Below the pieces are notes generated by a model, which was not told where the DNA came from, searched no databases, and saw only the letters and a list, made by a program, of their open reading frames with translations. A stretch of DNA of 64,000 nt, from positions 1 through 64,000 of the forward strand of contig JAUXMV010000004.1 in NCBI GenBank assembly GCA_030683155.1. The letters are read 5' to 3'. Shown piece by piece: positions 38,515 to 46,923 of this stretch. Position 1 is the stretch's first letter, and every line of letters begins with the position of its first letter. Both the position numbers and the translations under genes were made by a program. The stretch comes from Bacteroidales bacterium (GTDB taxonomy: Bacteria; Bacteroidota; Bacteroidia; Bacteroidales; F082).

Positions 38515-39603
38515 TTAACGCTTAACGATTAGATTAGAGGTATATATTTGATTATCTGCAACTAATCTCACAACATAAGTACCTGACAGTAGATTGGAAA
38601 CATTGATGCTAAGGGTGTTTTTACCTGGAGATAATCTATAATTATTGTCTGAAATTATAACTTTTCTGCCCGAAATATCAAATACAGTGATATCAGCATT
38701 GCAAAAATCTGTTACTTCAACTTCAATATTTGTTGTGGCATTAGAAGGATTTGGGTAAACTTTCATCACCGGTTTTTCCTTGGAAACTATTACTTCATTT
38801 ATCCCAACAGGGCCAAAATCACCTATATAAAATACTTTAGGATTTATTTCATTTGGTTCAGTCATACCAATTAACTCTCCCTTATTATTTTTTAAGCGCA
38901 CATAACCTTTGTCAAGCCATGCATTGATTTCACTATTAGGGTCATCAAGGTCTCCAAACATTCTTGCGTGTGCAGGGCAAGCCTCAATGCATGCGGGTTC
39001 AAGACCCAAGGTAATGCGATGATCGCAAAAGGTACACTTTTCACATTTGTCTTTTACCCTAACATCCATTGTATCAGGATGATAATACAGGTTTGCATCG
39101 GGAGGAATCTCAGTTGCAAACTCAACCATATCTGAAGGGCTACTCGTACATCCTGGTATTATTGCATCAGTATTGTAATAGAAATTATGAGGTTCATAAT
39201 TATCATAACTCCTTGCATTTTGGGTAATTACAGAATATTGAACTTTAGCGATGTCTAGATTAACATCGCTGTAAGGGCAAGGATGAATGCAAAAACCACA
39301 TCCAATACAACGCTCATGATTAAGCATCGTTATTCCATCATCTGTTTTGTACAATGCTTTTGGATTAACCGGACAAGCAGTGATGCATGGGGCATTTTCG
39401 CAATGATTACACAATGTAGGAAAAACAAAATGCTTAAGGTTCCCTTGAGAAAATGTGCCTTCGGTTTTAATAAAGAAGTCAGCCCAGTTATAGCTTTTTC
39501 CAAATTTTGATGCTTCTGTATTGTTTTCATTTTTACACCCTAATGCGCATGCACCGCAGCCAGTGCATCGGTAAAGATCTATTGCCATTCCATATTTTGC
39601 CAT
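38515..39603 (-). CDS. Four-cluster Fe-S subunit with a T9SS sorting domain
   Basis: 362 residues. About 1-270 is a PsrB/DmsB-type electron-transfer subunit with four Cys sets: CTGCGACALGC, CNHCENAPCITACPV, CIGCGFCIHPCPY, and CEKCTFC paired with CIEACPAH. It lacks its own signal peptide, so it should ride through Tat with the catalytic subunit. The last ~80 residues (MKVYPNPSNATT ... LLSGTYVVRLVADNQIYTSNLIVKR) are a type-A T9SS sorting domain, which is not part of the usual subunit. This implies that the complex is moved on from the periplasm to the cell surface. The gene is 19 bases after the catalytic subunit. Confidence 0.88.
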   Translation of the reverse strand: MAKYGMAIDLYRCTGCGACALGCKNENNTEASKFGKSYNWADFFIKTEGTFSQGNLKHFVFPTLCNHCENAPCITACPVNPKALYKTDDGITMLNHERCIGCGFCIHPCPYSDVNLDIAKVQYSVITQNARSYDNYEPHNFYYNTDAIIPGCTSSPSDMVEFATEIPPDANLYYHPDTMDVRVKDKCEKCTFCDHRITLGLEPACIEACPAHARMFGDLDDPNSEINAWLDKGYVRLKNNKGELIGMTEPNEINPKVFYIGDFGPVGINEVIVSKEKPVMKVYPNPSNATTNIEVEVTDFCNADITVFDISGRKVIISDNNYRLSPGKNTLSINVSNLLSGTYVVRLVADNQIYTSNLIVKR

Positions 39604-39622
39604 GATGCTCTACTTTAAATAT

Positions 39623-42136
39623 TTAAACTTTTTCTATTTTCACCCCAACAAAGCCCCCGTTTCTGCAAGTACTTCCAGAAATACGGTCATAATCGTCTTT
39701 AAGCAAATCATTATTATTTACCCCCTTTTCTTCAAAGGAAGAATAATTACCAGCAAAACGCCCATATGCCCAATGTCCCATACCAAAAGTTTTTCCTATT
39801 GTTCCGGGTTGTACCCCTTCAAATAGACGTGCCTTAATAATTCTTGATCCACTGACAGAAGTAATCCTTACCATATCTCCATCCTCAACACCTAAACTAC
39901 TGGCGTCTGATGGATTAATCTTAATACAGTCTTCGTTGTTCAGATCATGCATATCCAGTTTTTTGAACATTTGATAAAATGGATGGTTAGCACTTCTGCC
40001 TTCGCGGTTTAGTTTCGATTTAAGATCAATAAATGTGAATGGATATTCTTCGAAGCTTCCCCATCGATGAGGTGACTCATAATGTGGCACAAAAGCTTGT
40101 TCTCCTCTGGCTTCATAATTACAAACTTCGAGCACATGGTCGACATCAACACCAAACTTACTGGCATGCAATTCAAGACCTGATTTCATTTTATTACTGT
40201 AAAATTCAAACCTGCCGGAAGGTGTCGGGAAATTACCACCCCACTTATTTTTGAACTGATAGGGACCAAATGATTTCACCCCTTTTTCCAACAATTCGTC
40301 CCAGCCACCGCCGAGTAAATCCCAAGAAGGTTTGGTGAAATATTTCGTTGAATACAAGGCAAACTCTTCAGGTGTGTTAGCCATTGCTCCCGTATCTGGG
40401 TCTTTTATTTCATTTCTGTAATAATCAAGTAGATTAGAAAAACCTTTTTCTGCCAATTTCTGTGCTAAAAGAAAAGTAATCTCTGTTTCATCTGCTTTGG
40501 ATTCAAAGAACCTGTTCGATAATGGCTGCTGAATACTAACCTCAGAATGAAGATTACCAGAAGTTTTCACATAGGAAAGCCTTTCTCCGGCGTGAAATGA
40601 TGCAGGAAGTACAATATCAGCAAATTGAGTCATTTCGGCTGCATGTGTTGTAATATGCGCAAAAAATGGTAAATTAGCAAAGGCTTGATCCCAACGCCCG
40701 GGTTCGCTAACTGAAAAGTTAAAATTACACCAATATCCTATCGCTACTTTTATTTCATATGGATCTTGTGCAAGCATAGCATTGGCCAAATTCCCTGTTA
40801 CAACGCCAGAGCCTGGAGTTCCTGATGCCATTGCAGGGAAGGCAAGAGTTCCGCGTTGATCAATTTTAGGATAGGTGAGACCATTTGTAGCGATGGCATC
40901 AACATAAGCATTGGGCGATGGAGCTGCATTTGACTTTGTTGATACTGTTGTGATTGGACCACCGGGATGATCGATCGATCCAAGAAGTCCATTGATTGCG
41001 TAAATTGCCATTGCAACATAAGTTCCACGTGGCGACATAACCGGCCCTGGGCCATACCACACACTAACATAAGGCGCATTTGCAGCCATCTCTGCAGCAA
41101 CTTCTTCAATCTTTGATTGTGCAATTCCAGTAATGGCTGAGGCCCATGCAGGAGTTTTGTCTTTTAACTCAATATTCCACCACTTAATAAGACCACTCGT
41201 TTCGTTTTCTGTAAAGTCACTTTCATTGACGGGCATGTTGGCAACAAAAGCACTTGCACCGCTGCCGTTAAAATCTCCTACAAATGTCCGGTTCCATAAA
41301 CCTGAAACAAGCAAATGATGTGCAATAGCAATTGCCAAAGCTCCGTCCTCTCCTGGTTTTACAGACAACCATTTGTCAGCCTTTGATGCTGCTGTGGTAA
41401 AAAATGGATCAATTGTAATTATAGAAGCATTTTGCTGCACGGTTTTTAAAACATCCATGGCTCTTGGAACCTGTCTGTTTGATCGAAAAGGATCGACTCC
41501 CCACAAAACAAGACATTTGGTATTCTCAAGGTCATAATCACGGTAGCCCCAAAAACCCTCTGTGAAAAAGCAACCCGATTTTTCAGCTTCAGCGCAAATT
41601 GCACTATGAGAAATATTATTAGGTGATCCAATTATGCGTGGTAACCTTGCATATAATAAATCATTCGAAGCTGTATATCTGCCTCGCATGAGTAAAAACT
41701 TATGTGTTTCGTTATCATTTCGCAACTCCATGATCTTGTCTGCAATAATATCCATTGCTTCATCCCAACTTATAGGAATAAATTGCGCATCAATTCCTTT
41801 TCCTTTTATAGGATTCGTTCGCTTCATAGGTACTTTTACCCTATCAGGATCGAAAATCATTTTAGGAATCAAGTGTCCGCGAGGGCAGCAATAACCAGGA
41901 TTTACATTTGAAAACTGATTGCCTCTCGCCTTGGTGACTCTTCCGTTTTGCACATATAATTCAATTGGACACCATGTTGTACAGCCTTGGCATGTTGATG
42001 GATACCAACCTTCATCTCTGGTTTTATTAACTCCAGATGTGGCTTTACCAAAAACACTTAGTACTGGGTTGAAGGCAATGAGCCCGGCACCGGCAACTGC
42101 TGTAGTTTTTAAAAATGTTCTTCTTTTGACTTTCAT
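39623..42136 (-). CDS. Tat-exported molybdopterin oxidoreductase (PsrA/PhsA/ArrA type)
   Basis: 837 residues. Twin-arginine signal KRRTFLK at 4-10 and a hydrophobic stretch to about 30. [4Fe-4S] motif C49-x2-C52-x3-C56 with C83/C84 ahead of PRGH. SHSAICAEAEK offers C181 as the molybdenum ligand, placing the protein in the Cys-ligated polysulfide/thiosulfate/arsenate group rather than Ser- or Asp-ligated DMSO/nitrate reductases. The C-terminal molydop-binding domain (about 715-837) is present (MVRITSVSGSRIIKARLFEGVQPGT). Candidate substrates are thiosulfate, polysulfide, tetrathionate or arsenate. It is the first gene of a five-gene operon and there is no NrfD-type membrane subunit. Confidence 0.9.
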   Translation of the reverse strand: MKVKRRTFLKTTAVAGAGLIAFNPVLSVFGKATSGVNKTRDEGWYPSTCQGCTTWCPIELYVQNGRVTKARGNQFSNVNPGYCCPRGHLIPKMIFDPDRVKVPMKRTNPIKGKGIDAQFIPISWDEAMDIIADKIMELRNDNETHKFLLMRGRYTASNDLLYARLPRIIGSPNNISHSAICAEAEKSGCFFTEGFWGYRDYDLENTKCLVLWGVDPFRSNRQVPRAMDVLKTVQQNASIITIDPFFTTAASKADKWLSVKPGEDGALAIAIAHHLLVSGLWNRTFVGDFNGSGASAFVANMPVNESDFTENETSGLIKWWNIELKDKTPAWASAITGIAQSKIEEVAAEMAANAPYVSVWYGPGPVMSPRGTYVAMAIYAINGLLGSIDHPGGPITTVSTKSNAAPSPNAYVDAIATNGLTYPKIDQRGTLAFPAMASGTPGSGVVTGNLANAMLAQDPYEIKVAIGYWCNFNFSVSEPGRWDQAFANLPFFAHITTHAAEMTQFADIVLPASFHAGERLSYVKTSGNLHSEVSIQQPLSNRFFESKADETEITFLLAQKLAEKGFSNLLDYYRNEIKDPDTGAMANTPEEFALYSTKYFTKPSWDLLGGGWDELLEKGVKSFGPYQFKNKWGGNFPTPSGRFEFYSNKMKSGLELHASKFGVDVDHVLEVCNYEARGEQAFVPHYESPHRWGSFEEYPFTFIDLKSKLNREGRSANHPFYQMFKKLDMHDLNNEDCIKINPSDASSLGVEDGDMVRITSVSGSRIIKARLFEGVQPGTIGKTFGMGHWAYGRFAGNYSSFEEKGVNNNDLLKDDYDRISGSTCRNGGFVGVKIEKV

Positions 42137-43226
42137 ACTAGCAATTTTATCTAATCAATGAAATTTTTCTTAAAAAATTTTTATCAAAAATACTTTCATA
42201 ATCAAAATATTACGATAGTTAATTTGTGATATTTTTCGAAAAAAAACTCCTTTTTTATCAAGTTTTTTATTGATATACATCACTCGAAAAGTTGATAAAT
42301 GATAATTTTCATTCATCATTTAATTCTTGTTGCAATACTCCGCAATTGTGTTATATTCGTAATGAAAGCAAACCATCCAACGCGAGTAAATTAATTAATT
42401 TACACAAGCTATCATACAAAGGAGTTTTAAATTGGGGCATCAAATATGGCGCTTAAACATAATTAATACAACAGGTCTTCTGTTTTATTAAAACTCAGAA
42501 TTCATCATTCAAAAAACCTAAGATTCTATGTGCTTTTGTTGCCAAAGCGAATTTCTTATATTTATCTCCTATAGTTCTGTTTTTGAATATGATGGACTCC
42601 TATGCTCAAGCTATTTCCCAAAGAGCGAGAAGATATTCACAAAGTTTCGCAAACGTATCAACATATATAATTGATATTCAGGTGTTTCTTATTGATATTG
42701 AGCGCAATACTATTTCATTTCAAAAAATTTTTGGTATCATGCTGAGCTTACAAATTTACAGAGCAATGATCCGCCAAAGGCGGAGAAATTGGAATGCATT
42801 ATTTGGGCATCTGGTATGATTTGTAACATGATTTGACAACAGAACTTTTCATATTAACCAAGTTAAAAAAACCAGAGACTTTCTCATGCAGATAAAAGGA
42901 AAATAAAAATTCCTTCTAAAAATCGTTTTATTATGCAAATGGAGTGCATAAAAATGTGTTTTAAAATATGCCAGAAAAAGACGATTTGTTTTATGGATTA
43001 AAGTCAGTTTAGTCTTCAAGATTGGTGGAATTAATTTAAAATATTTTTCTTGTTTTTCCCTTTACAGTGAGCTAAATTTGCTGGAGCAAATACAGAAAAT
43101 AAATCAGTCTTAAAGACATGATTTACTGTATCCAACAAATAAATATTTCAATTGGAATCAACCGGTTTCAAAAAGATTCTGTTTCGGTAATAAGCTATGT
43201 AAAGTTCTAAACCAAAAAATGAAAAA
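42137..43226. other. Long AT-rich intergenic region between operon and outer-membrane-protein gene
   Basis: About 1.1 kb. It holds the FNR-like site listed separately, a perfect 18-bp palindrome GTAAATTAATTAATTTAC (42386-42403), and a small hairpin TCCGCC-AAA-GGCGGA near 42770. A 78-codon plus-strand frame (42583-42819) has no recognisable domain and biased AT-rich composition, so I do not call it a gene. Confidence 0.5.
42270..42283 (-). promoter_or_regulatory. FNR/CRP-like operator upstream of the molybdoenzyme operon
   Basis: TTGAT-ATAC-ATCAC matches the FNR consensus TTGAT-N4-ATCAA at nine of ten fixed positions and lies about 135 bases before the catalytic-subunit start. Bacteroidota have CRP/FNR-family regulators, and an anaerobically induced operon would suit such a site. 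A single match of this length can arise by chance in AT-rich DNA. Confidence 0.45.
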
Positions 43227-43859
43227 ATGAAAAAAAACATCCTTCTTTTCATCTTGCTATAAATCTACTTTTCGATGAATGCACAGGAGACCCAACGGCA
43301 ACATAAAGGTCTTTACCTTTCGCTGGGATTAGGTCCAGTTTTCGGAAACATTGAGGATTTTGTCAAAGACAATACTGCAGGCGATTATACACTAAGTATG
43401 AGTGGTGTAGGTATTAACTTTGATTTTAAAATCGGAGGTGCAGTGCAGGAAAACCTCATTCTGCATGCTACAGTAACATCTTCTGCGCTGCCAGGTCCGA
43501 CGATCACCATCGAGGGAAACAGCAGCATTAAGGCTTCAGACAATATGAGTGTTGGTGAAGCCATGATCGGTGCTGGAGCCACATACTACTTCATGCCATC
43601 AAATATTTTCATCTCAGGTTCTGCAGGCATTGGCAATTTTTCTATCATCAATGAAGATGAAAAAATTAACATTTCTACAGACCGCGGTCTATCATTTCAG
43701 CTGAAGGCAGGCAAAGAATGGTGGATATCAAAAAAATGGGGAATGGGCATCGCGCTTACTTATGGAAAAACAAATCTGACCAACAATCCCGAAGCCGGGC
43801 TCTCTGAGAAACTCGACAGCAATAGGTTTGCTATTCTTCTGAACGCTTCATTTAACTAA
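43227..43859 (+). pseudogene. Outer-membrane beta-barrel protein with a stop in its signal peptide
   Basis: The frame from ATG 43227 reads MKKNILLFILL, then TAA (43260-43262), then IYFSMNAQ and 190 further residues of intact small beta-barrel (GLYLSLGLGPVFGNI ... RFAILLNASFN). The pieces before and after the stop together form one good signal peptide with cleavage after NAQ, so this is a single gene with a nonsense mutation. A restart at ATG 43275 would give a protein without a signal peptide. The body shows no frameshift, so the lesion is recent, or the TAA is a base-call error. Confidence 0.7.
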
Positions 43860-43935
43860 CCGCAAATTTTTGGAGATTTATTACCTTCAAACAAGCATGT
43901 CCAAACAATAAGGAACTTAAATATTTTCAAAATAC

Positions 43936-43954
43936 GGCGCATATTATCTGCGCC
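43936..43954. other. Short hairpin after the outer-membrane-protein gene
   Basis: GGCGCA-tattatc-TGCGCC, a perfect 6-bp stem, lies between the outer-membrane-protein gene and the tRNA terminator. It has no T-run on the plus strand. Confidence 0.4.
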
Positions 43955-43960
43955 AAAATA

Positions 43961-43996
43961 AAAAAACCTTTGCTATTTTGTAACAGCAAAGGTTTT
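43961..43996 (-). terminator. Terminator of the (split) tRNA-Lys transcript
   Basis: AAAACCTTTGCT pairs perfectly with AGCAAAGGTTTT around a 10-base loop. Read on the minus strand it is followed by a T-run. It is 17 bases beyond the tRNA 3' end, so it is the host terminator of that tRNA. Confidence 0.8.
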
Positions 43997-44012
43997 CAGC
44001 GTTTTAGCCTTG

Positions 44013-44057
44013 TCTCCCCGCCAGGATTCGAACCTGGGACCCATTGATTAAGAGTCT
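44013..44057 (-). other. Prophage attachment site: 3' fragment of tRNA-Lys(CUU)
   Basis: On the minus strand, GACTCTTAATC is the anticodon loop of tRNA-Lys(CUU). It is followed by a normal variable loop, a T arm (CCAGG-TTCGAAT-CCTGG) and the 3' acceptor strand CGGGGAG plus A; CCA is not encoded. The 5' half is missing: upstream bases do not form a D arm or acceptor. This is the signature of an att junction in which a phage has used the tRNA 3' half as its core. The geometry puts the phage to the right and an intact tRNA at its far end, outside the window. Confidence 0.85.
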
Positions 44058-44164
44058 ATCATTCTAAACTTCACAAAACACTCTATATCAATATGATAAA
44101 TTTTTTATTATTTTGTTTTCGGAAACAATTTGTAAACATCTGCACAAATTCTGCATTTTTTACT

Positions 44165-44268
44165 CATTTCTTTTAATTCCAGATTGGTTCGATTAATGGG
44201 GAAATAGACACAACTAAAACTCTTAACAACTCTCTCATTTCAATTCCAGGGTAGTTCGATTACCTGAT
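44165..44268. repeat. Two CRISPR-like direct repeats near the prophage end
   Basis: AATTCCAG-x4-GTTCGATTA occurs at 44175-44195 and 44242-44262, 67 bases apart. Flanks also agree (CATTTC before each). The form CATTTCAATTCCA...GTTCGATTA recalls 30-base Bacteroidota CRISPR repeats, and 67 is a normal repeat-plus-spacer length. There are only two imperfect copies and no cas genes. As they lie 110-210 bases from the att core on the phage side, integrase arm-binding sites are an equal explanation. Confidence 0.5.
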
Positions 44269-44277
44269 TACAAAAAT

Positions 44278-44314
44278 AAAAAAATCCGGCATTCATTGTA
44301 CCGGATTTTTCCCT
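44278..44314 (-). terminator. Terminator of the phage late operon
   Basis: AAAAATCCGG pairs with CCGGATTTTT around an 11-base loop, with A/T runs on both sides. It is just after the last late gene. Confidence 0.85.
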
Positions 44315-44341
44315 TTTGCATTTATTCTTTCATGTACTTAA

Positions 44342-44875
44342 TTAAGGAGGCTTTTTATTCTTGAAAACCCGCATCAGTTTAGTGACCAGTGCAGATGGTA
44401 ATTTCCTCCATAACGAACTTATCAGGAGAATGATGGCCAGTATCCATGCTGCATAAATTTGACTATGCTGCCAGCCAGTAAGCTCATTTCTTGTTTCAAC
44501 CTTGATAACCTCTCTGTCTCGATAGTCAACAGTTGAATGTTCCTTTATGGCGTTCTGGATTAAAAAGGATAATACACTGTCCTTTTGCCTCAATTCATGT
44601 ATTAGTCGGCCATCTTTGTAGAAAGCAGATGACCTTGCTAAGGATGTCTCAAGTTCGCTTTTAGCTGAATTGTCTGTTGTATCTATATATAAGGTATCGA
44701 TCCTTATTTCTCCGGGGAGCAACCTGTAGATCGTTGTATCGCGATAAACTATTTTTTCAACAAAGCTGATACTATCCTTTACCTTTTCTTGAGGAGGATA
44801 TCTTTCATTGCAATACCGCTTCATATTACATGAAGTCAGTAAGACTATTAACAGGACAGTTAAGATGGCTTTCAT
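44342..44875 (-). CDS. Probable unimolecular spanin (lipoprotein with C-terminal membrane anchor)
   Basis: 177 residues. The N-terminal lipoprotein signal (VLLTSC, Cys 16) would anchor it in the outer membrane. About 25-135 is a periplasmic, partly helical linker. A membrane segment (about 143-160; YAAWILAIILLISSLW) with a basic tail would lie in the inner membrane. This bipolar plan is that of u-spanins such as T1 gp11, which fuse the two membranes at the last step of lysis. It is the final gene of the lysis cluster, sharing TAATG with the preceding gene. No sequence family is recognised; the call is from architecture and place. Confidence 0.6.
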   Translation of the reverse strand: MKAILTVLLIVLLTSCNMKRYCNERYPPQEKVKDSISFVEKIVYRDTTIYRLLPGEIRIDTLYIDTTDNSAKSELETSLARSSAFYKDGRLIHELRQKDSVLSFLIQNAIKEHSTVDYRDREVIKVETRNELTGWQHSQIYAAWILAIILLISSLWRKLPSALVTKLMRVFKNKKPP

Positions 44876-45270
44876 TACTCAATCTTTACATATTCAACAT
44901 CCTTTTTCCCTCGAATAACGGAAAGAATGTCGTAGCCTTTATTGGCGTAGAATGATGCAAGCAGTCCGTAAAGTAAAGCTCCGTACCAGACAACCTCAGC
45001 AAACATTCCGAGTTTAAAGTAAAATCCAATAAGCCCAAGCACCGGCCCAATAGTCCACGAGACAATGTCGGTGATGAGTCCGGAAGTGTTGAAAGTGTTT
45101 TTGATGAACAGTGTAATTGCTGCAATACCGGCTGCAAGAGCCGTAAGGTCTACGAACATCCCAAGGGAAATGGGGTTGCCGTTTGAAGGATCAGGGTTTT
45201 CCCCTGCAAAGACTGCAACTGGCAGGGCTAGTACTGCCCATGCGAAAAGAAAGAAAATCAACTTTTTCAT
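44875..45270 (-). CDS. Holin-like small membrane protein
   Basis: 131 residues: a signal-peptide-like N-terminus (to about 22, AVFAG), then three hydrophobic segments (about 38-58, 66-90, 93-112) and a charged tail (RGKKDVEYVKIE). It sits between the endolysin and the spanin-like gene. It could be a pinholin, antiholin or export helper alongside the larger holin at 45787. No family assigned. Confidence 0.5.
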   Translation of the reverse strand: MKKLIFFLFAWAVLALPVAVFAGENPDPSNGNPISLGMFVDLTALAAGIAAITLFIKNTFNTSGLITDIVSWTIGPVLGLIGFYFKLGMFAEVVWYGALLYGLLASFYANKGYDILSVIRGKKDVEYVKIE

Positions 45271-45301
45271 TTTAGTTAGATTTAGTTAAAAAATAGATGA
45301 A

Positions 45302-45790
45302 TTAATATTCCCATCTTGCAACTCGACCGCGAAAGTCGAAGTGTATAAATCCGGGTGTGAGTATGTTTCCTTTATCAAATGTGGGTTTTTTAATTGCAAG
45401 CCCCCCTTCATAGTTTTTAAAATGATGCAGAAGCCATGCAAGTATTTCTGCTGCCTGCCTTTTTGAGCAGTTGACAGGTTGTGCATCATATGCAGCAATC
45501 ACATGCTGGCTGTTGCCAGACCGCTTTTGGTGCAATTCCCACTCCTTACACCTCCAGCCAGAGGTTATTCGCAATCCGATTTCTTTATAATCATTGTCGC
45601 TTCTAAAATTTTTGTTGATCAGATCCCTTACACTTTGAGCGTGTGCGGCTGCCTTTTCCATGTTTTTAATATCCATCTGAGCGATATTCTTCCAATTCAT
45701 GTCTTTTCCTGCTTCAGGAAGCTGACCTTCTATGAATTCATAAAGGGTGAAATTAGTTGTTAACCTTCGGTTGTCGAGTGTCTTTTTCAT
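45302..45790 (-). CDS. Endolysin, peptidase M15 family
   Basis: 162 residues. The N-terminal LTTNFTLYEFI segment and the core RITSGWRCKEWE ... SQHVIAAYDAQP ... GFIHFDFRG define Peptidase_M15_3, a zinc L,D/D,D-peptidase that cuts the cell-wall peptide bridge. Likely zinc ligands are H96, D102 and H150. The spacing H-x5-D is one residue shorter than the usual SxHxxGxAxD. No signal peptide, so it needs a holin, encoded 4 bases overlapping upstream (ATGA). Confidence 0.85.
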   Translation of the reverse strand: MKKTLDNRRLTTNFTLYEFIEGQLPEAGKDMNWKNIAQMDIKNMEKAAAHAQSVRDLINKNFRSDNDYKEIGLRITSGWRCKEWELHQKRSGNSQHVIAAYDAQPVNCSKRQAAEILAWLLHHFKNYEGGLAIKKPTFDKGNILTPGFIHFDFRGRVARWEY

Positions 45791-46287
45791 TCTTCGTCAA
45801 TTTCAAATTTCTTGTTTACCTTTTTTGAAAAAATGCTTGTTATCTTGTTGAAAATTGGATTTCCTGTTATTTTACTCACGTTAGATGCAATTGAAGTCAT
45901 TTCGACAAGTGCAATCAAAACAGCACTTAAATTTGTTATCGAAACGGTTACAATTGAATCTTCGTTAAGCGGTTGAATCTTTAACAACACAAGGTCAAAT
46001 GAATAAAAAACGATTATTACAACGACATAAAAAAACATCTTTTCGATTGTTTTACGGAGCTTTGCCGATTCCACAACCTTGAATGCAGCCCACGTTCGCT
46101 TCCCTCTTTCAGCCTTCTCAACAGCAAGCTTCATCTGATAATAGATACTTGTAATCATGTCAACAAGTAATAAAGCAAGGATAACATGTATTAAAGCTGA
46201 AAGCGGTGAAAGGAAGCCAATTGCGAGCGCAAAGATTTTCGCTGGGAAACTCATGGTTTCAATTGTCATTAATGTTCTTTGAATCAT
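45787..46287 (-). CDS. Phage holin family protein
   Basis: 166 residues with membrane segments at about 18-45 and 84-105 and a further weaker one near 115-135. The pattern SALIHVILALLLVDMITSIYYQMK, then a basic loop (RGKRTW) and KLRKTIEKMFFYVVVI, is that of the toxin-secretion/phage-lysis holin family (Phage_holin_4). It forms the hole that lets out the M15 endolysin encoded next. Confidence 0.8.
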   Translation of the reverse strand: MIQRTLMTIETMSFPAKIFALAIGFLSPLSALIHVILALLLVDMITSIYYQMKLAVEKAERGKRTWAAFKVVESAKLRKTIEKMFFYVVVIIVFYSFDLVLLKIQPLNEDSIVTVSITNLSAVLIALVEMTSIASNVSKITGNPIFNKITSIFSKKVNKKFEIDEE

Positions 46288-46316
46288 TTTTGATTAGTTT
46301 TTTAATCATTTTTGGG

Positions 46317-46919
46317 TTACGACATTTTAATTATAGTCATAGTACAATAGCTATTCATGTTTGTACCTTGCGCATAATTATAACCTGTCTGGTTCATTAC
46401 CCTTAACGTTATTGAGTTGCCAGCGCTGAAATTAAACATCAGTGTACCACTGATTCCGATAATCCTTTTTGGAATGGTTATAGCAACTTCATTCTGAATT
46501 AAAATCGCTCCGGTATTTCTGACAATTCCAGCACTTAACATTCCAGCACCAGTAACGGGATGAAGCCAGCCATATTCGTCTACATTTCTATCAAATTGAA
46601 CATAATAGTTAATTAAATAATAAGAAGAGCTAGGACAAGTCCAGATCCCTGTTGAATTGTTGTATCCGGTAATACCAGATTGCGAAAAATACTGCAACAC
46701 CTGTACGGGAGCGTTATTTAGTAATCCATCGTCAAGGTTGTTAAATGGGGAAACATGGTTTAAGCTGACCGAACTACCAAATATATCAAGCTTTGGAAGT
46801 CCGAGCATGCCTTGAGACATATACTCGAAATCAGTTCCATTCCAAATAGGAATGTCGCCAGCAACAGGTTTGCCTGCTCCAGACGAAACATATTGAATGT
46901 TTGATTTTATTATACCCAT
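46317..46919 (-). CDS. Tail fibre tip with C1q-like domain
   Basis: 200 residues. The N-terminus (GKPVAGDIPIWNGTDFEYM) resembles the usual link of phage fibres. About 70-200 reads as a C1q/TNF-like jelly roll: STGIWTCPSSSYYLINYYVQF, ILIQNEVAI, ISGTLMFNFSAGNSITLRVMNQTG, and YCTMTIIKM as last strand. It is probably a trimeric receptor-binding head. It is the last fibre gene before the lysis cluster. Confidence 0.6.
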   Translation of the reverse strand: MGIIKSNIQYVSSGAGKPVAGDIPIWNGTDFEYMSQGMLGLPKLDIFGSSVSLNHVSPFNNLDDGLLNNAPVQVLQYFSQSGITGYNNSTGIWTCPSSSYYLINYYVQFDRNVDEYGWLHPVTGAGMLSAGIVRNTGAILIQNEVAITIPKRIIGISGTLMFNFSAGNSITLRVMNQTGYNYAQGTNMNSYCTMTIIKMS

Positions 46920-46923
46920 AACT

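Noticed and set aside
42583-42819. 78-codon plus-strand frame
   Set aside because: No recognisable domain, biased composition, isolated in AT-rich intergenic DNA.
44165-44268. A true CRISPR array
   Set aside because: Only two imperfect repeats, no cas genes, and a position that suits integrase arm sites; kept as a repeat feature and finding, not as a CRISPR array.
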